Under the pieces are notes generated by a model. The model saw only the letters and a list, made by a program, of their open reading frames with translations, made no database searches and was not told the origin of the DNA. A stretch of DNA of 25,463 nucleotides from positions 1 through 25,463 of the forward strand of contig JANDJZ010000562.1 in assembly GCA_027943245.1 (NCBI GenBank), in the 5' to 3' direction. Shown in pieces: positions 1 through 8,088 of this stretch. Positions within the stretch are counted from its first letter, which is position 1, and each line of letters starts with the position of its first letter. Made by a program: the position numbers and the translations under genes. Origin of the DNA: Acanthamoeba sp. SK_2022b (Eukaryota; Discosea; Longamoebia; Acanthamoebidae).

Positions 1-1
1 G

Positions 2-541
2 CGAGAGCAGCCCGACGAGTCGTCGGACAACAACGGGGGCGGCCTCGGCGGCAGCGGCGGCAATGGCGGCGGCGCGAACGGCGAGAAGGCCATCAAGACC
101 GAGGAGCAGTTGGAGGAGCGCGAGCGAAAACGTGAGCGGGAGGACAACGACCTCATGCGCGAGACCATCGGCTCCGTGGCCGCCGACGCCGCCGCCGCCG
201 CGTCGTCATCTTCCTCGTCTCAGGCCTCGCAGGACGAGGTCGCCGCCGGCAGCGACGCGCGCGTCAAGCCCGAGCCGGGCGCCGCCAAGCTCGAGCGTAT
301 GGACGAGCAGCAGCAGCACGGCGCGAGCAACGGCATGGCGCCGGTCAACGCGACGGGCATGATGGGGGCGATGATGATGGAGAACGGCGCGCCCATGAGC
401 ATGCCGGGCCTGGGCCTGGGCGGCGACGCGGGCTTTGGCGGCCTCCTGCCTCCCTTCAACGGCACCGGCTTCGAAGGGACGATCCTCGAGGACCCCTTCA
501 TGGAGCACGAGCTCGAGAGCGGCTGGTGGGACAACCTTTGA
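2..541 (+). CDS. C-terminal part of an acidic, low-complexity regulator-like protein (5' end outside window)
   Basis: The frame is open from the left edge to a TGA at 539-541, giving about 179 residues with no intron needed. The ATG at 110 is internal, because the same frame continues upstream through a Gly/Asn-rich stretch. In order there are: a Gly/Asn linker, a charged Glu/Arg helix-like segment (LEERERKREREDN), an Ala/Ser tract, a Met/Gly-rich stretch, and an acidic C-terminus ending ESGWWDNL. Two sites match the sumoylation consensus psi-K-x-E: IKTE near residue 31 and VKPE further on. An acidic tail with aromatic residues resembles a transactivation segment, so a transcription regulator is plausible. 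No DNA-binding domain is visible here, and the family is not recognised. Codon use is strongly GC3, as in the other genes. Confidence 0.6.
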   Translation, partial: REQPDESSDNNGGGLGGSGGNGGGANGEKAIKTEEQLEERERKREREDNDLMRETIGSVAADAAAAASSSSSSQASQDEVAAGSDARVKPEPGAAKLERMDEQQQHGASNGMAPVNATGMMGAMMMENGAPMSMPGLGLGGDAGFGGLLPPFNGTGFEGTILEDPFMEHELESGWWDNL

Positions 542-1004
542 GCGACGACGATGACGACGACCACGACGACGGCGGAGAGAGGATACTCGATTTTCTTTTT
601 GTTTTATATTGTACAAGGCGGGCGATGACGGCGACGATGATGACGATGATGGACGCGGAGGAGGAGGACGAGCAGGCGGGGGGCGAGCGATTGGAGAGAC
701 CAATCTCGCGCTGCGAGATCGAGAGAGACGCGACAGAGAGAGCAAGACCGGGCGAAGGTGGTGGTGGAGGAGAGACGAGAGATGACGGACCGTGGCGGCG
801 CACAATTGTTACTTTTAAACCCCTATTTATTTGTTGCAACAACACGAACACACAACATACACCACCGCTCAATTTAATGAAGCCGTCTTGCTGCTTGTGC
901 GCGATGCTCAGGTGAGATAGTTGAGGAAGAGAACTACTGTGGCGTACCTCTCAGCCCTTTCATACTTTCTACAATCCTTTGTTTTGTGGAGCTTGACATC
1001 GCCA
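542..1004. other. Non-coding 3' flank, GA/GAC-rich then AT-richer
   Basis: This stretch lies downstream of the first gene. It begins with imperfect GAC/GAT trinucleotide runs (545-655) and continues as purine-rich sequence to about 790. A short AT-rich patch around 812-850, including a TATTTATTT run, could hold the 3' processing signal of the upstream transcript. Short ORFs here are low-complexity and have no recognisable domain. No RNA gene was seen. Confidence 0.4.
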
Positions 1005-1278
1005 GCCACCTTGTGCCTTCATGTAGGGGAATGCAGCACTGGTGGTAGTTCTCATGTTGCAGCAGAACCACCAAAGAGATAAGTGGTGATGTATGCTGAG
1101 CATCCCCTTCAAGGAAGTGCAATTATGGTAGCACTTGATGATTGTCAGAAGGTCCATTTCTATCTCAGGTTTCTGGGCATTGTCATTACAATGCTAGATC
1201 CCCACCAAATCAATAACCATGGAATCCTGCAAGCTGAGTATCAGACATTAGCACCACACCTCCATCAAGAGCTTTTCA

Positions 1279-1490
1279 AGGGCTTGCAGAGGACTCTTGA
1301 TGACCGTACCATTGCCCTGCATGTCAGCAATTGACTGTGCTTGGTGCTCACCTGCTTGCAATGAAACAGTATCACTTTTGCACTAACTCTAGGAAGAACC
1401 ACAAGTGGATGCAAGTGAGGGGAGGTCAGGGGTGGTGAGAGAGGACAAGGGAAAGCATCTTCTTTGGCTAAGATCAAGTGGAGTACACAG
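1279..1490 (+). repeat. Diverged direct copy of the U2 upstream region (partner 2051-2275)
   Basis: The two segments align over about 210 bases. Shared landmarks are GGGCTTGCAG, CTCTTGATG, the GTACCAT run, CACTTTTGC, ACCACAAG, GGGGAGGTCA, GAGAGAGGAC and GGAAAGCATCTTCT. Many differences are CG in the downstream copy against TG or CA here. The copy ends shortly after the first 30 or so bases of U2. It is in the same orientation, about 770 bases upstream. Confidence 0.75.
1457..1490 (+). pseudogene. Truncated U2 snRNA copy
   Basis: The sequence matches the first part of the U2 gene at 2235 (ATCTTCT, then TTGGCTAAGATCAAGTG). It lacks seven bases of the 5' stem-loop (the CGGCCTT segment), and the branch-site recognition element GTAGTA has become GGAGTA. 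Similarity then fades, with no Sm site or 3' stem-loops. It cannot be a working U2 RNA. Confidence 0.8.
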
Positions 1491-1544
1491 TTATCAAAGA
1501 CCAGCCCCCACCTGGCATCAGCTCCCCCCTGCAACCAGATATCC

Positions 1545-1616
1545 AGTTTATGGGTGAGGTGGGCTTTGAAAGGGTGCCCACAATAAATCTTTCAAAGCCC
1601 ACCTCACCCATAAACT
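1545..1616. repeat. Perfect 28-base inverted repeat with a 16-base loop
   Basis: The left arm is 1545-1572 and the right arm 1589-1616. The arms are exactly reverse-complementary over all 28 bases (left arm begins AGTTTATGGGTGAGG, right arm ends CCTCACCCATAAACT). Pairing stops at the next base on the outside. The loop is 1573-1588. It sits inside the CpG-depleted block, and the arms have not diverged from each other. Confidence 0.9.
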
Positions 1617-2234
1617 CAACAAGTATGCCCCTGTGGCAGACTCAATCCAACAACAAACTGGCTAAATCATACACAACCATGCCCTAGCCATCAGCTTTAC
1701 AGGGGTGCTGCATGACAACAGTGCAACAGTGCAGCAAGTGCTCAACCTCCCCAACCAAAGCATCTGACCTCTCATTGCCCACTGTGTAGCAAGTGTTTAC
1801 TGTTACCCCAAAATGATCATACATTGTACAGTTACACTATCTTTTAAAAACACACCAATAAAAACATCTGACAAGTTAACACAGCTGCCTACTTGATGCC
1901 ACCCCTCAGGATGTGTGGCACTGTGGCCTTACCTCTGCAGTACCCAAACATTTATGGAGCAAAATTGTTGAGGTTGCATGGGACATCCGTTTACAGGCCA
2001 ATGCATCAGCTTGGATGGCTGAGACATGTGCCAAATCGAAGCGCAACTCCTGGGCTTGCAGAAGATATCTCTTGATGGTCGTACCATCGCCTCTCACCCC
2101 TGCAATCGACCGCGCTTGCTCCTCACCCACTGTCCCCGACGAAAAAGAAACACTTTTGCGCAAACTCCGGGGGCAACCACAAGCGGGCGCGAGTGCGGGG
2201 AGGTCAAGGGCGGCGAGAGAGGACGAGGGAAAGC

Positions 2235-2397
2235 ATCTTCTCGGCCTTTTGGCTAAGATCAAGTGTAGTATCTGTTCTTATCAGCTTAATCTCTGGTAGT
2301 GAAGCGTTCCTGCTTCACATCAAGATTAAACTTATTTCTTGTGGGGGACCAGGCGGCACCCATGCCCGCAGCTTGCTGTGGGCAGCCTCTGGTCGCC
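2235..2397 (+). ncRNA. U2 spliceosomal snRNA
   Basis: U2 pairs with the intron branch site in the spliceosome. The 5' region is near-identical to the universal U2 core: TTCTCGGCCTTTTGGCTAAG, then ATCAAGTGTAGTATCTGTTC, with the branch-site element GTAGTA at 2265-2270. Downstream are ATCAG/CTGGT (stem IIa-like), a GTGAAGC/GCTTCAC hairpin, TAATCT/AGATTA pairing, a pyrimidine-rich Sm-like stretch near 2329-2340, and 3' hairpins (GCCCGCAG with CTGTGGGC, enclosed by GACCAG/CTGGTC). The 3' half is diverged from animal and plant U2 and I matched it only by structure, so the 3' end is approximate. The 5' end is placed by homology. About 185 bases upstream are shared with the decayed copy at 1279 and may contain the snRNA promoter. 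Confidence 0.9.
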
Positions 2398-2878
2398 GAT
2401 CGGCTTCGCACTGCACGCACCGCGAAGTTTTTCAAACGGTCGACCCCTCTCCACCATCTCAACTAAAAACAATTTATCATCATTACATCTCTTAATCATT
2501 AAAATCAATACTTTCATCATTGGTCGGTCCTACTACTCCTACTTGGGGAGTGAGCTTACACACGCCACTTGCTTGCTTCACGCCCCTTGTTATGTGACCG
2601 CCGCGTGCCTCGGTTGTTCAACCTTTAGGGGCCGTCTCGTAGTTTTGCTTTGACGGTGGTGCCGGATGATTGGGAAGCGAAAACCCTATTATTGCGGACA
2701 CGCGCAGACGTCCGCCACCGGTTTGTTCGCGCCGCGGGCGGGCCCCATTGGCCGCAATCACCGGCTCTCGCGTATGACGGGGCCTTAAAGGGGTTTGCGA
2801 AACTTACAACCAACTCCAGTGGTTGAACAATACACTATTTATTATGAAAACAAGTCAAGAACCAAAAGGTCTCCAGTA
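2398..2878. other. Non-coding region between the U2 gene and the glucanase 3' end
   Basis: No gene was seen. It includes U2 3' flank, an AT-rich tract at about 2458-2520, and the 3' untranslated side of the minus-strand glucanase gene. On the minus strand an AATAAATAG motif at about 2835-2843, some 40 bases past the stop codon, is a good polyadenylation signal candidate. Confidence 0.45.
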
Positions 2879-4356
2879 TCAGCAGCTGGCAACTCCGGTC
2901 TGGCTGGGATTGATCCAGCCATTCTCGAAGGCAGTCTTGAACGACCAGGCGTCGCCGCCCCAGGTCTGCGACCACGCCCAGTAGACCCAGCCCGCCGCCT
3001 GCCCGAAGCCCGCCACCTGGGCCTGGACCATGTCGCCCAGCCTGCCCTCGCTCACGCCGCACGCCGACCACTCGTCGATGAGCATGGGCTTCGGGTTGAC
3101 TTGGTAGTACTGCGCGATCTGCTGCTGGCGCTGGTAGTGCGCGTAGTTGATCACGTTGTCGTCGCCCGAGGGCATGCCGCCAAAGCAGTGGTAGTAGTGG
3201 AGCGACATGAAGACGTTGGAGTAGCCCTGGTCCGGGTTCATGAAGCCGGTCCACTCGGGCTCAGTGCCCGACTGGAAGGGCGAGATGAGCGGGTTCAGCA
3301 CAACCCACGCCGACGAGGTGTACTTCCTGATGCGCCCATACGCCTCCTGTTTAAATCCATCGAGGACGCACATACATCACTAACGTCAGCAGATACACGA
3401 CGCCAACACATAAATAAATAATAAAGGAGAGCGGGTAAAGGACCTGGTAGTAGGCCTTGATGGTGTCGACATTGATGTTGCCGTTGTTGCCGGGTTCGTT
3501 GAGGAGGCAGAAGCCGAGGAGGGCCGGGTGGTTGGCGTAGCGCTGGGCGTAGAGCTCGATCGAATCAGCGGTCTGGGCGGGGTTCGCCGCGTACTTGTCC
3601 CAGTAAATGTTGCCTGTGCAATTCACGTGGAGAGGTTAGATCTCACGTGGCCGAGCGTGCTGAGGAGGTGATGAGTGTACCTGTGTTGTCCGGCGGAGCA
3701 GAGTCCTGGTTGCCGCTCTGCGACCCGGGCGCGGCGTGAATGTCTGCGAGATAACAAGGCTTAGCCAATCAGGATAATAAAATAAATAGGCCAATAAAAA
3801 CAACGGGGGGAGGGGCGGAGGAGGTACCGAGAAGGATGGCAATGCCATACTTTTGGCCCCACTCGAAGGCCTTGTCGATGTACTCGAGACCGCCGACGAG
3901 GTAGTTGGTGGGCTGCACGTACTGCTTGAGCTGGGCCTTGGACGCTCCGCCCTGCGTGTCGTAAATCTGCCACCAGCCGATGGGGAACCTCACCGTGTTG
4001 AGGTTGTACTTGGCCATCTGCGCAAAGTCCGCTTCGGTGATGAAGGTGGCCCAGTGCTTGGAAATGATGTTGTAGGCGTTGGAGCCCAGGCACTGCTCCA
4101 GCAGGTAGGCGCCCGGGTACTGGTTGGGGTCGCAGCCGCCCTGGTTCCACAGCCAGCCCACCATCCAGTCCTCCTGTATGAGCCACGCGCCGAGGTTGGA
4201 CCCTCGCACCGGGTCCTGCCTGCTCTTGACGCGGGCGAGTCTCGTGCTGGCGCAGTCGCGGCTGGTGATGGTCGAGTTGAAGCTGGCCGAGGCCTCGATG
4301 GCGAGGAGCGCCACGAGCAGAAGCACGGCCGCGGAAGCGATGACGGACCGGCCCAT
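2879..4356 (-). CDS. Secreted exo-beta-1,3-glucanase, glycoside hydrolase family 5
   Basis: Exons (minus): 4356-3828, 3743-3681, 3613-3444, 3346-2879; GT-AG introns of 84, 67 and 97 bases; 409 residues. The start is the ATG opening a signal peptide (MGRSVIASAAVLLLVALLAI). GH5 landmarks in order: NTVRFPIGWW; LLDIHAAPGSQSG, read across the first intron (LDxHxAPGSQ is typical of exo-beta-1,3-glucanases); LLNEPG with acid/base Glu237; LHYYHCF; and IDEWS with nucleophile Glu346. Length and motif order fit the fungal exo-beta-1,3-glucosidase (Exg-like) group. It should release glucose from beta-1,3-glucan outside the cell or in digestive vacuoles. In an encysting amoeba it could act on the cyst wall or on ingested fungal and algal glucan; that role is inferred. 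The next gene upstream is on the same strand but has its own promoter space. Confidence 0.9.
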
Positions 4357-4417
4357 GTTGATGTGATGTGGTGGAGTGAGATAGGCAGATAATAGCCAAC
4401 TCCACGGCACGGTTGTT

Positions 4418-4512
4418 TCTTTTATGTGCCGTCAACATGATCACCATTGGCGGGGTCCGATTCGATGAGCGGTGATTGGCCAACATCATCCCTACTAAAC
4501 AGGGGCAATTGG
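4418..4512 (-). promoter_or_regulatory. Probable glucanase promoter: TATA-like box and three inverted CCAAT boxes
   Basis: On the minus strand an ATAAAAG element (4425-4418) lies about 65 bases upstream of the glucanase ATG. Farther upstream ATTGG on the plus strand, which is CCAAT on the minus strand, occurs at 4446-4450, 4475-4479 and 4508-4512, spaced about 30 bases apart. Regular CCAAT spacing upstream of a TATA-like box suggests NF-Y-type control. Not experimentally supported. Confidence 0.45.
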
Positions 4513-4726
4513 CGGTTGTTGTCCGGTTTGCGTTCGGCCGTGGTTGGCCAGTGGCGGGCGAAAGAGCGGACGAAAAGACACAACCCACCAAACAGCATTA
4601 AATGATTCAAAAAAAGACATGTAATTATCATTTTATTAATAAAATGAAAATAATAATAACAACAATAACAATTACGCCCAAGGTATGTACAGATCGGGAA
4701 AGCGCAGCAGAAAACCTCTCCTACGA
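4513..4726. other. Intergenic: glucanase upstream and thioesterase 3' flank
   Basis: The left part is the far upstream region of the glucanase gene. The right part (4600-4680) is AT-rich and is the 3' flank of the thioesterase gene. Positions 4628-4647 form a 20-base perfect palindrome that contains AATAAA on both strands, so it could serve as a polyadenylation signal. Confidence 0.4.
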
Positions 4727-6517
4727 CTACTCGCGCGTCATGACGTACGACGGCAGCAGCCTGTCGAGGTGGAGGCTCGGGCCAGAGGAGGAACCACTGC
4801 CGGCAGCGTCGGGCTCGGGCTGGGGCACCGTGCCGTTCCAGGTGCCCATCAGGAAGGGCAGGACATACTTGGTCAACGCCACGCCGTAGCAGGCCGAGTA
4901 GTAGTCCCCGTGGTAGCACGGGATGCCGAAGCGGTGCAGGCGCCCCGTCTCGTCCAGCTCTCTGACCAAGTGCGTCGTGAGCAATCTCCGTGTGGTGGCG
5001 ATGGATGAGAGGAGGGGGGGGGGGTGCAGAGCCTCGCTCGCTCGCAGTCACGCTCACCTGAGGCCGATCCAGTCCTCCTTGTAGAGGTCCAGGTCCTCCA
5101 GCGCGAGCACCTTGGTGTCGTCGTCGGGAGCGTACGACCCAAACACCGACGACTCGCGCGGGTCCACCGTCTGCATGACAAGCCCCCCCCCCCAAGTCAC
5201 GCGCGTGCGTGCGTGCGTGCGTCAGCCGAAACGCGTCGCTCGCGTGTGCGCATGCGTGGCGTGCAGGCTCACCTGATCGACCTCGGAGTAGATCATGGCA
5301 AAGTTCTCGAGCGTGAGCATGTTCTTCTTGTAGGCGGGGTTCTTCTCGGGGCCCTCGTTGTTGATGTCGGGCAAGAACTCGCACCTCTTGTGGTAGGTCT
5401 GCAGCTGATAAGGATCTACACGCCCGCACGTGCGATTAGAAATAAATACTAAATAAATAAATAAATTCTCTCTTTAATATATTATGTTATTTCTATATAT
5501 ATATATATAAAAATGGACGCGAACCTCGCCAGTAGCCGGCGAACGAGAACAGGTGCTGCGCCCACTCGGAGTAGATGAACGTTCCGACGAGCGTGTCGAG
5601 TGTCGTGTTGATGTAGGGCACCCAACAGATCTGCACTCAACAGCCACACGCACGCGCATGGCGTGAGCGAATGAGGGGTGCTGCTGCGTGTGGGCGACCA
5701 CAAAGGCGGCAGCTGCCGTACCCGGGGCACGCCGTAGACGCCCATCTGAGGGCCCAGGTAGGAGACGAGGTTCTTCACCGGCGGGTTGTTGCATCGCTCC
5801 ACGTAGGCGCGGATCAGCAGGCCTCCCTACACATGACACGCGACCGCCACACACACACACACACACACACAACACAACACAACACAACACAACACAACAC
5901 AACACAACACAACACATGTGAGTAGTGAGCCATCGACTCCCATGTGTGGGTGTGTGTGCGAACCTGAGAGAAGCCGAGGATGTTGACGCCACCGGCGAGC
6001 TCGGGGTCGGCCTTCATCTTGGCACAGAACTCGTCCAGCTGAGATGGGAGAAAGAGGCAAGTGAGTGGCCAGCTGCTCGCTGTACGCGTGGGAGCAGGAG
6101 CAGCAGGAGGAGTAACGGCCGTTACCTGTTCGTCCATGGGCCAGAAGAGGGAGTCGAGGATGCCGTTGCCGATCTCGATGGCCTTCACGTAGACGCCCGG
6201 CATCGCCTTGAGCAGCAGGTTGCGCGTGTGCATCACCGTGGCCGTGCTCGACGCACTACCTGCGTTTTTGTTATTTAATTAACTAAAAGCCGTCATAATA
6301 TTCGAAATGGTTTAAATTATCAATATTTTTTATATTCGAAAATGATTTCAACACTCAATTCAAGAGTCGCACCGTGCATGAGGACGACGGGGGTCCACGA
6401 GGTGACGTTGGGAGAGACCGTAGCTACGGTTTCTGCGGTCTCCTGACATACTGCGAGCTGCATCATGCCAATGGTGAAGCATGCAAAGAGCAAGTAGAGG
6501 CTCATGGTTCTTCCCAT
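4727..6517 (-). CDS. Palmitoyl-protein thioesterase (PPT1-like), lysosomal
   Basis: Eight exons (minus): 6517-6373, 6259-6126, 6038-5964, 5826-5722, 5630-5525, 5415-5273, 5170-5058, 4961-4727; all introns GT-AG; 351 residues. PPT1 removes palmitate from cysteines of S-acylated proteins in lysosomes. The N-terminus is a signal peptide (SLYLLFACFTIGMMQLAVC). PVVLMHG is the oxyanion-side motif, GNG the conserved loop, and NILGFSQGG carries nucleophile Ser117. Further PPT1 signatures are RCNNPPVKNLVSYLGPQMGV, ending in VYGVPR, then DPYQL, LPDINNE and VDP with the candidate catalytic Asp239. The His region reads CYHGDYY where PPT1 usually has a GDH motif, so His291 is the likely but slightly displaced base. 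A start at Met5 is an alternative. The third intron carries a long CA/AACAC microsatellite. Confidence 0.9.
5849..5916. repeat. Microsatellite: (AC)n followed by (AACAC)n
   Basis: About eleven AC units run directly into about nine AACAC units. The array lies in the third thioesterase intron, close to its acceptor side on the minus strand, where it reads as GT-rich sequence. Length polymorphism is likely, and an effect on splicing is possible. Confidence 0.95.
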
Positions 6518-8088
6518 CTTTTCCGTATGCGCTACGAATTAATCTGCAGATTGAGGTCTGATGATTAATTCTGGTTGTAAATTGTCTATCGATGCCGGCA
6601 GCTGTTACTGCAGTGGGGTTGCGATCAAAGTGGAGACGACGGGGCTTTGCCCACCACCACAGACTGCCCATGACGGGGCCGTCAGTTGGTCTCTGTTGCT
6701 CAATCGTTTTCTGCGGTTCTCCTGAACTCCTCAAACGTTTGTCCAAACAGTTTCGAAAGAACAAGGCTCCGAAACCAGCCTCAAGGTGTCCGTTCTTTGC
6801 CGCCAAACACAGAAACGGAAGCAACAGACAGGGTGAGTCCAGGTTTAGCGCTTGCGCCTCAGTTGGAGGCCCAGAGGTTGAACACTTCTTGGTCGAGGTG
6901 CGTGGCTACTCCCTCCCCGCTTGAGAACAGTGGAGGCATGCACCCGTTGACAGTAGATATGCACCTTGCCGTGGTGTGGATGGCGTATATCGTGGATACA
7001 GAACGGCGTCCGTGCCTTGAGAACTGCTCTTTAGGTTGCAACGATCGCACTGGAACTGTGAATTTGCCGCCAATGGGCGGATCACCAGGCCCACATGAGG
7101 CTTTCCGGTGTGGGTGTTGCGGGTATCTCGGCGAATGTACGAGAATGTGATCGGACTGCAACATATGCGGGGACCACTTAAGGCTTTACATGTTGAGGCC
7201 AGCCAGTGTGGACCTCTGGCTCTTTGCCATGGTGGCCCGGCAAGGCGTGGAGGTCTACCGAATTTCCGGCGTTGGACGTCGGCACCCTGGCTCCGGTCGA
7301 ACAGACCAATCCGAATGCATGAACACCCTGGTCTTAACAATGTGAGAACAGTATATAGTTTATTCGTTCATTTAAACCTGTACCACAACAAGCTCACACG
7401 CCACACTACCTGCACAGCAACTCGCGTGCTCCTTCTTTGGCTCACTCCCTTGAGATCTCAAGGCTGCTCCACTGCTCCATGCTGCCCCTCGAGGGGCACC
7501 CACTTCGCCAGCCGGTAACTCTTCCTTCTCACTTAGGCCTACAACAGCCGACCACTTCGATGGACCAAATCAACTAAGCCACTCTCTTCTCCAGGTGGGA
7601 CGGGAATGGTGATGCTGTCACTCGACACTGCAAGTAGGAACGATACAAACAGCAGGCAACAAACGAAAGGTACGCGAAGCAGGAGGGGACGGCAAAAGAG
7701 AGAAGAGAATAGCGAAAAGCGAGGAAAAGAGCGAAGGCGTGGTTGGGGAGAAGGAATAAATAAGTATTCTTGTTTGATCGAATGGATGTGGGGCATCGCG
7801 CCAACCAACCCTTTGCTCCACTCGCGGGAGCCAGAAGGCAGGCGGCGCGTGCATCTGCAAACACGACCCGTCGTCAGGTCATCGATCGGCTGAGGAGTCA
7901 CCTCACTCTTGAGGGCTCTCCCACTCTATCGAGTGCATTGCTGCGTCTTTGGTCGGCGTCGCGTAGGCGATGAAGCGCGTAGCGTCTTCCTCGGTCGTGT
8001 CGTCACTGGTAGGTGCGCGTGGGTGGTACAGTTGAAACGGAGGTCCCTGGGATGGGTCGCCTGCTTACGTGTGTCGTGCGTGGCTCGT
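6518..8088. other. 1.57 kb without a convincing gene
   Basis: The left end is the upstream region of the thioesterase gene, and the right end is the 3' flank of the F-box/WD gene. Base composition is less GC3-structured than in neighbouring genes. A plus-strand frame is open from 6686 to a TGA at 7148-7150, then open again to 7348 (see next entry). Short palindromes occur at 7451-7464 (CTTGAGATCTCAAG) and near 7486-7498. A minus-strand ORF at 7539-7901 has mixed codon use and no domain. No tRNA or snRNA was recognised. Confidence 0.4.
6686..7348 (+). pseudogene. Possible decayed cysteine-rich ORF with one in-frame stop
   Basis: A single frame is open for about 220 codons with one TGA at 7148-7150. 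Around the stop it reads CGCCGYLGECTRM, then SDCNICGDHL, giving paired Cys-x2-Cys spacing on both sides as in small zinc-binding modules. Codon use is not strongly GC3, and no family is recognised. It may be a chance open frame, an old mobile-element remnant, or a gene with an undetected intron. Kept at low confidence. Confidence 0.15.

Larger units (their letters stand above)
1005..2036. other. CpG-depleted decayed block, without a gene
   Basis: Reading base by base, I find only two CpG dinucleotides in about 1,030 bases, near 1287 and 1988, while flanking DNA is CpG-rich. TpG and CpA are abundant, as expected from deamination of methylated cytosine. The right edge is abrupt: CpG reappears at about 2037, just before the sequence upstream of the U2 gene. 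The part at about 1279-1490 is a diverged copy of 2051-2275. Open frames inside are short and have no recognisable domain. I read it as old, silenced, repeat-derived DNA. Confidence 0.6.

Noticed and set aside
206..872. Long minus-strand ORFs opposite the first gene
   Set aside because: They are Arg/Pro/Ser-rich shadows of a GC3-rich plus-strand gene and low-complexity flank, with no domain.
1083..1334. Short plus-strand ORF with a weak resemblance to retrotransposon RNase H (AEYQTLA)
   Set aside because: The resemblance is a few residues only, the frame is short, and CpG-depleted DNA loses stops and gains Met/Val/Cys codons by chance. No integrase or RT motif was seen.
2795..3421. Plus-strand ORF of 208 codons across the glucanase gene
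   Set aside because: It is antisense to GH5 exons with clear catalytic motifs; its Arg/Val/Leu composition is typical of the complementary strand of GC-rich coding DNA.
7539..7901. Minus-strand ORF with hydrophobic stretch
   Set aside because: Codon use is mixed, no start context or domain is visible, and the hydrophobic part comes from a purine-rich plus strand read in reverse.
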